From the NCBI GenBank assembly GCA_026417735.1, contig JAOACR010000010.1, positions 45,023-109,022 of the forward strand: DNA of 64,000 bases, in the 5' to 3' direction. A program made the translations under genes and the position numbers. The notes below the pieces were generated by a model. The model saw only the letters and a list, made by a program, of their open reading frames with translations. It had not been told where the DNA came from and made no database searches. Within the stretch, counting starts at the first letter, position 1; each line of letters begins with the position of its first letter. Below, piece after piece: positions 63,240 through 64,000 of the stretch. The stretch is from Kiritimatiellia bacterium (GTDB taxonomy: Bacteria > Verrucomicrobiota > Kiritimatiellia > PWTM01).

Positions 63240-63984
63240 GCAGAGCGTACTGGGGGTGGCCCTCGCGATCGCGATCATTGGGGGGTGGGTGTTGCTGTCG
63301 GCCGGAGGTCGCATCTCTCCGAGCCTGCTGCCCGCACCGTGGACGGTCGCAAAAACGCTGGCCGACGAATGGAACTCCGGCAAGCTGAGCGCTCATCTCC
63401 TCGCGACCACTAGCCGCGTGCTCTCGGCGTCCGCGGTCGGTGCCGCAATCTCCACCCTCATCGCGGGCCTCTGTTTGCTGTTTCCATCATGGGCAGGTAC
63501 CGCCTCACGGCTGGCCGACTTTCTGAGATCCGTACCGGTACTGGCGCTCTATCCGCTGTTTCTTCTGCTGCTCGGTCCCGGTCCGCACACGATCGTGTCC
63601 TCCGCTGCCTGGATCGTTGCGCTGATTCTCGTCTCCCACATGATCCATGGCCTTCAGGCGGCTCGGGTGCAACGGCTGGAATTTTACCGTCTGCTCGGCC
63701 TGTCCAACATGTCGGTGCTCTTTTGGTTGCGATTCCCCGAGGCGTTGCCGTCCCTGCTGTCCGGTCTGCGCATTGCGCTGTCCCTGGCGTTCGCGGTGGT
63801 GGTCGCACTCGAGATGTTGACCACGCCCGGCCGCGGTCTCGGCCAGCAGGTCTATGAAGCTTCTCTCCTCTTTCGCACCGCCATTCTGTATGCCTACATC
63901 ATGCTGACCGGCGCGGTGGGAATGATGCTGAACCTGGTCACCAGCATACTGGAAACCCGTGTCGTCCACTGGAGGGGACATTAG
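63220..63984 (+). CDS. ABC transporter permease, SsuC/TauC type
   Basis: 254 residues; an N-terminal helix (VLGVALAIAIIGGWVLLS) and about five further membrane segments. The EAA-type coupling loop reads YRLLGLSNMSVLFWLRFPEA then LPSLLSGLRIALSLAFAVVV. Together with the two preceding genes this makes a full importer. It overlaps the ATPase gene by 20 bases; the next gene starts 3 bases after the stop. Confidence 0.94.
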   Translation: MRQFPSKQSVLGVALAIAIIGGWVLLSAGGRISPSLLPAPWTVAKTLADEWNSGKLSAHLLATTSRVLSASAVGAAISTLIAGLCLLFPSWAGTASRLADFLRSVPVLALYPLFLLLLGPGPHTIVSSAAWIVALILVSHMIHGLQAARVQRLEFYRLLGLSNMSVLFWLRFPEALPSLLSGLRIALSLAFAVVVALEMLTTPGRGLGQQVYEASLLFRTAILYAYIMLTGAVGMMLNLVTSILETRVVHWRGH

Positions 63985-63986
63985 CC

Positions 63987-64000
63987 ATGATCGAAACACT
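63987..64000 (+). CDS. Start of a further gene in the importer operon (cut by the window)
   Basis: ATG 63987 is preceded by GGAGGGG (63971-63977), a good ribosome-binding site, and follows the permease stop (63982-63984) with two bases between. Only MIET is visible. Its product cannot be known. Confidence 0.55.

Overview
The window is GC-rich bacterial chromosome, densely packed, with many genes joined by 4-base stop/start overlaps (ATGA or GTGA). It encodes a Gram-negative envelope (Kdo transferase WaaA, outer-membrane barrel candidates, several lipoproteins). It also has sulfatase and glycosidase genes of the kind common in the Planctomycetes-Verrucomicrobia-Chlamydiae group. A short palindromic repeat (TCCAA-NNN-TTGGA, in pairs 32 bp apart) recalls intergenic repeats I associate with Kiritimatiellae/Lentisphaerae. 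My best guess is an uncultured Verrucomicrobiota-type bacterium; this is an inference from gene content, not a placement.

Layout. 1-6463: recC (5' cut off by the window), recB and recD as a coupled operon. 6387-13376: small membrane protein, serine beta-lactamase-like hydrolase, tiny secreted Cys-rich protein with a strong terminator, SMP-30-like and GH5-like secreted enzymes, an FG-GAP repeat protein, biotin synthase and an outer-membrane protein. 13422-17478: hypF, a conserved small protein and a C-terminal processing protease. 17540-19045: a decayed GH78-like gene broken into several frames. 19200-24235: PanE-like reductase, homocysteine methyltransferase, MTA/SAH deaminase-like amidohydrolase and ribulokinase. 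24353-29665: ftsH-folP-cdaA-cdaR-TPR, a coupled operon linking membrane proteolysis, folate and cyclic-di-AMP synthesis. 29671-36955: accA, L,D-transpeptidase, tRNA-Thr, tRNA-Arg, DTW protein, epimerase, glpD and waaA.

36956-43524 is the most interesting part: a complete type II-C-like CRISPR-Cas locus. It has cas9 with all catalytic residues intact, cas1, cas2 and an array of 18 repeats and 17 spacers. Immediately upstream of cas9, on the opposite strand, lies what looks like a tracrRNA: a sigma70-like promoter, 9 bases complementary to the repeat end, a UUCG hairpin, a GAAA hairpin and an 8-bp terminator stem with a U-rich tail. The anti-repeat is unusually short and the repeat folds on itself, suggesting an atypical crRNA:tracrRNA pairing. 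Several clues indicate that the array is transcribed toward the cas genes, from the minus strand.

43525-64000: dinB, a NYN-LOTUS protein, a four-gene envelope cluster with two tandem coiled-coil paralogs, NAD(P)HX repair enzyme, sulfatase, an uncharacterised secreted protein, two tandem paralogs plus a CsgG-like lipoprotein, a DEAD-box helicase, two proteins of unknown function, a glycosyltransferase and a secreted protein. The window ends in a radical SAM gene coupled to an SsuABC-type importer, which runs into a further gene at the right edge.
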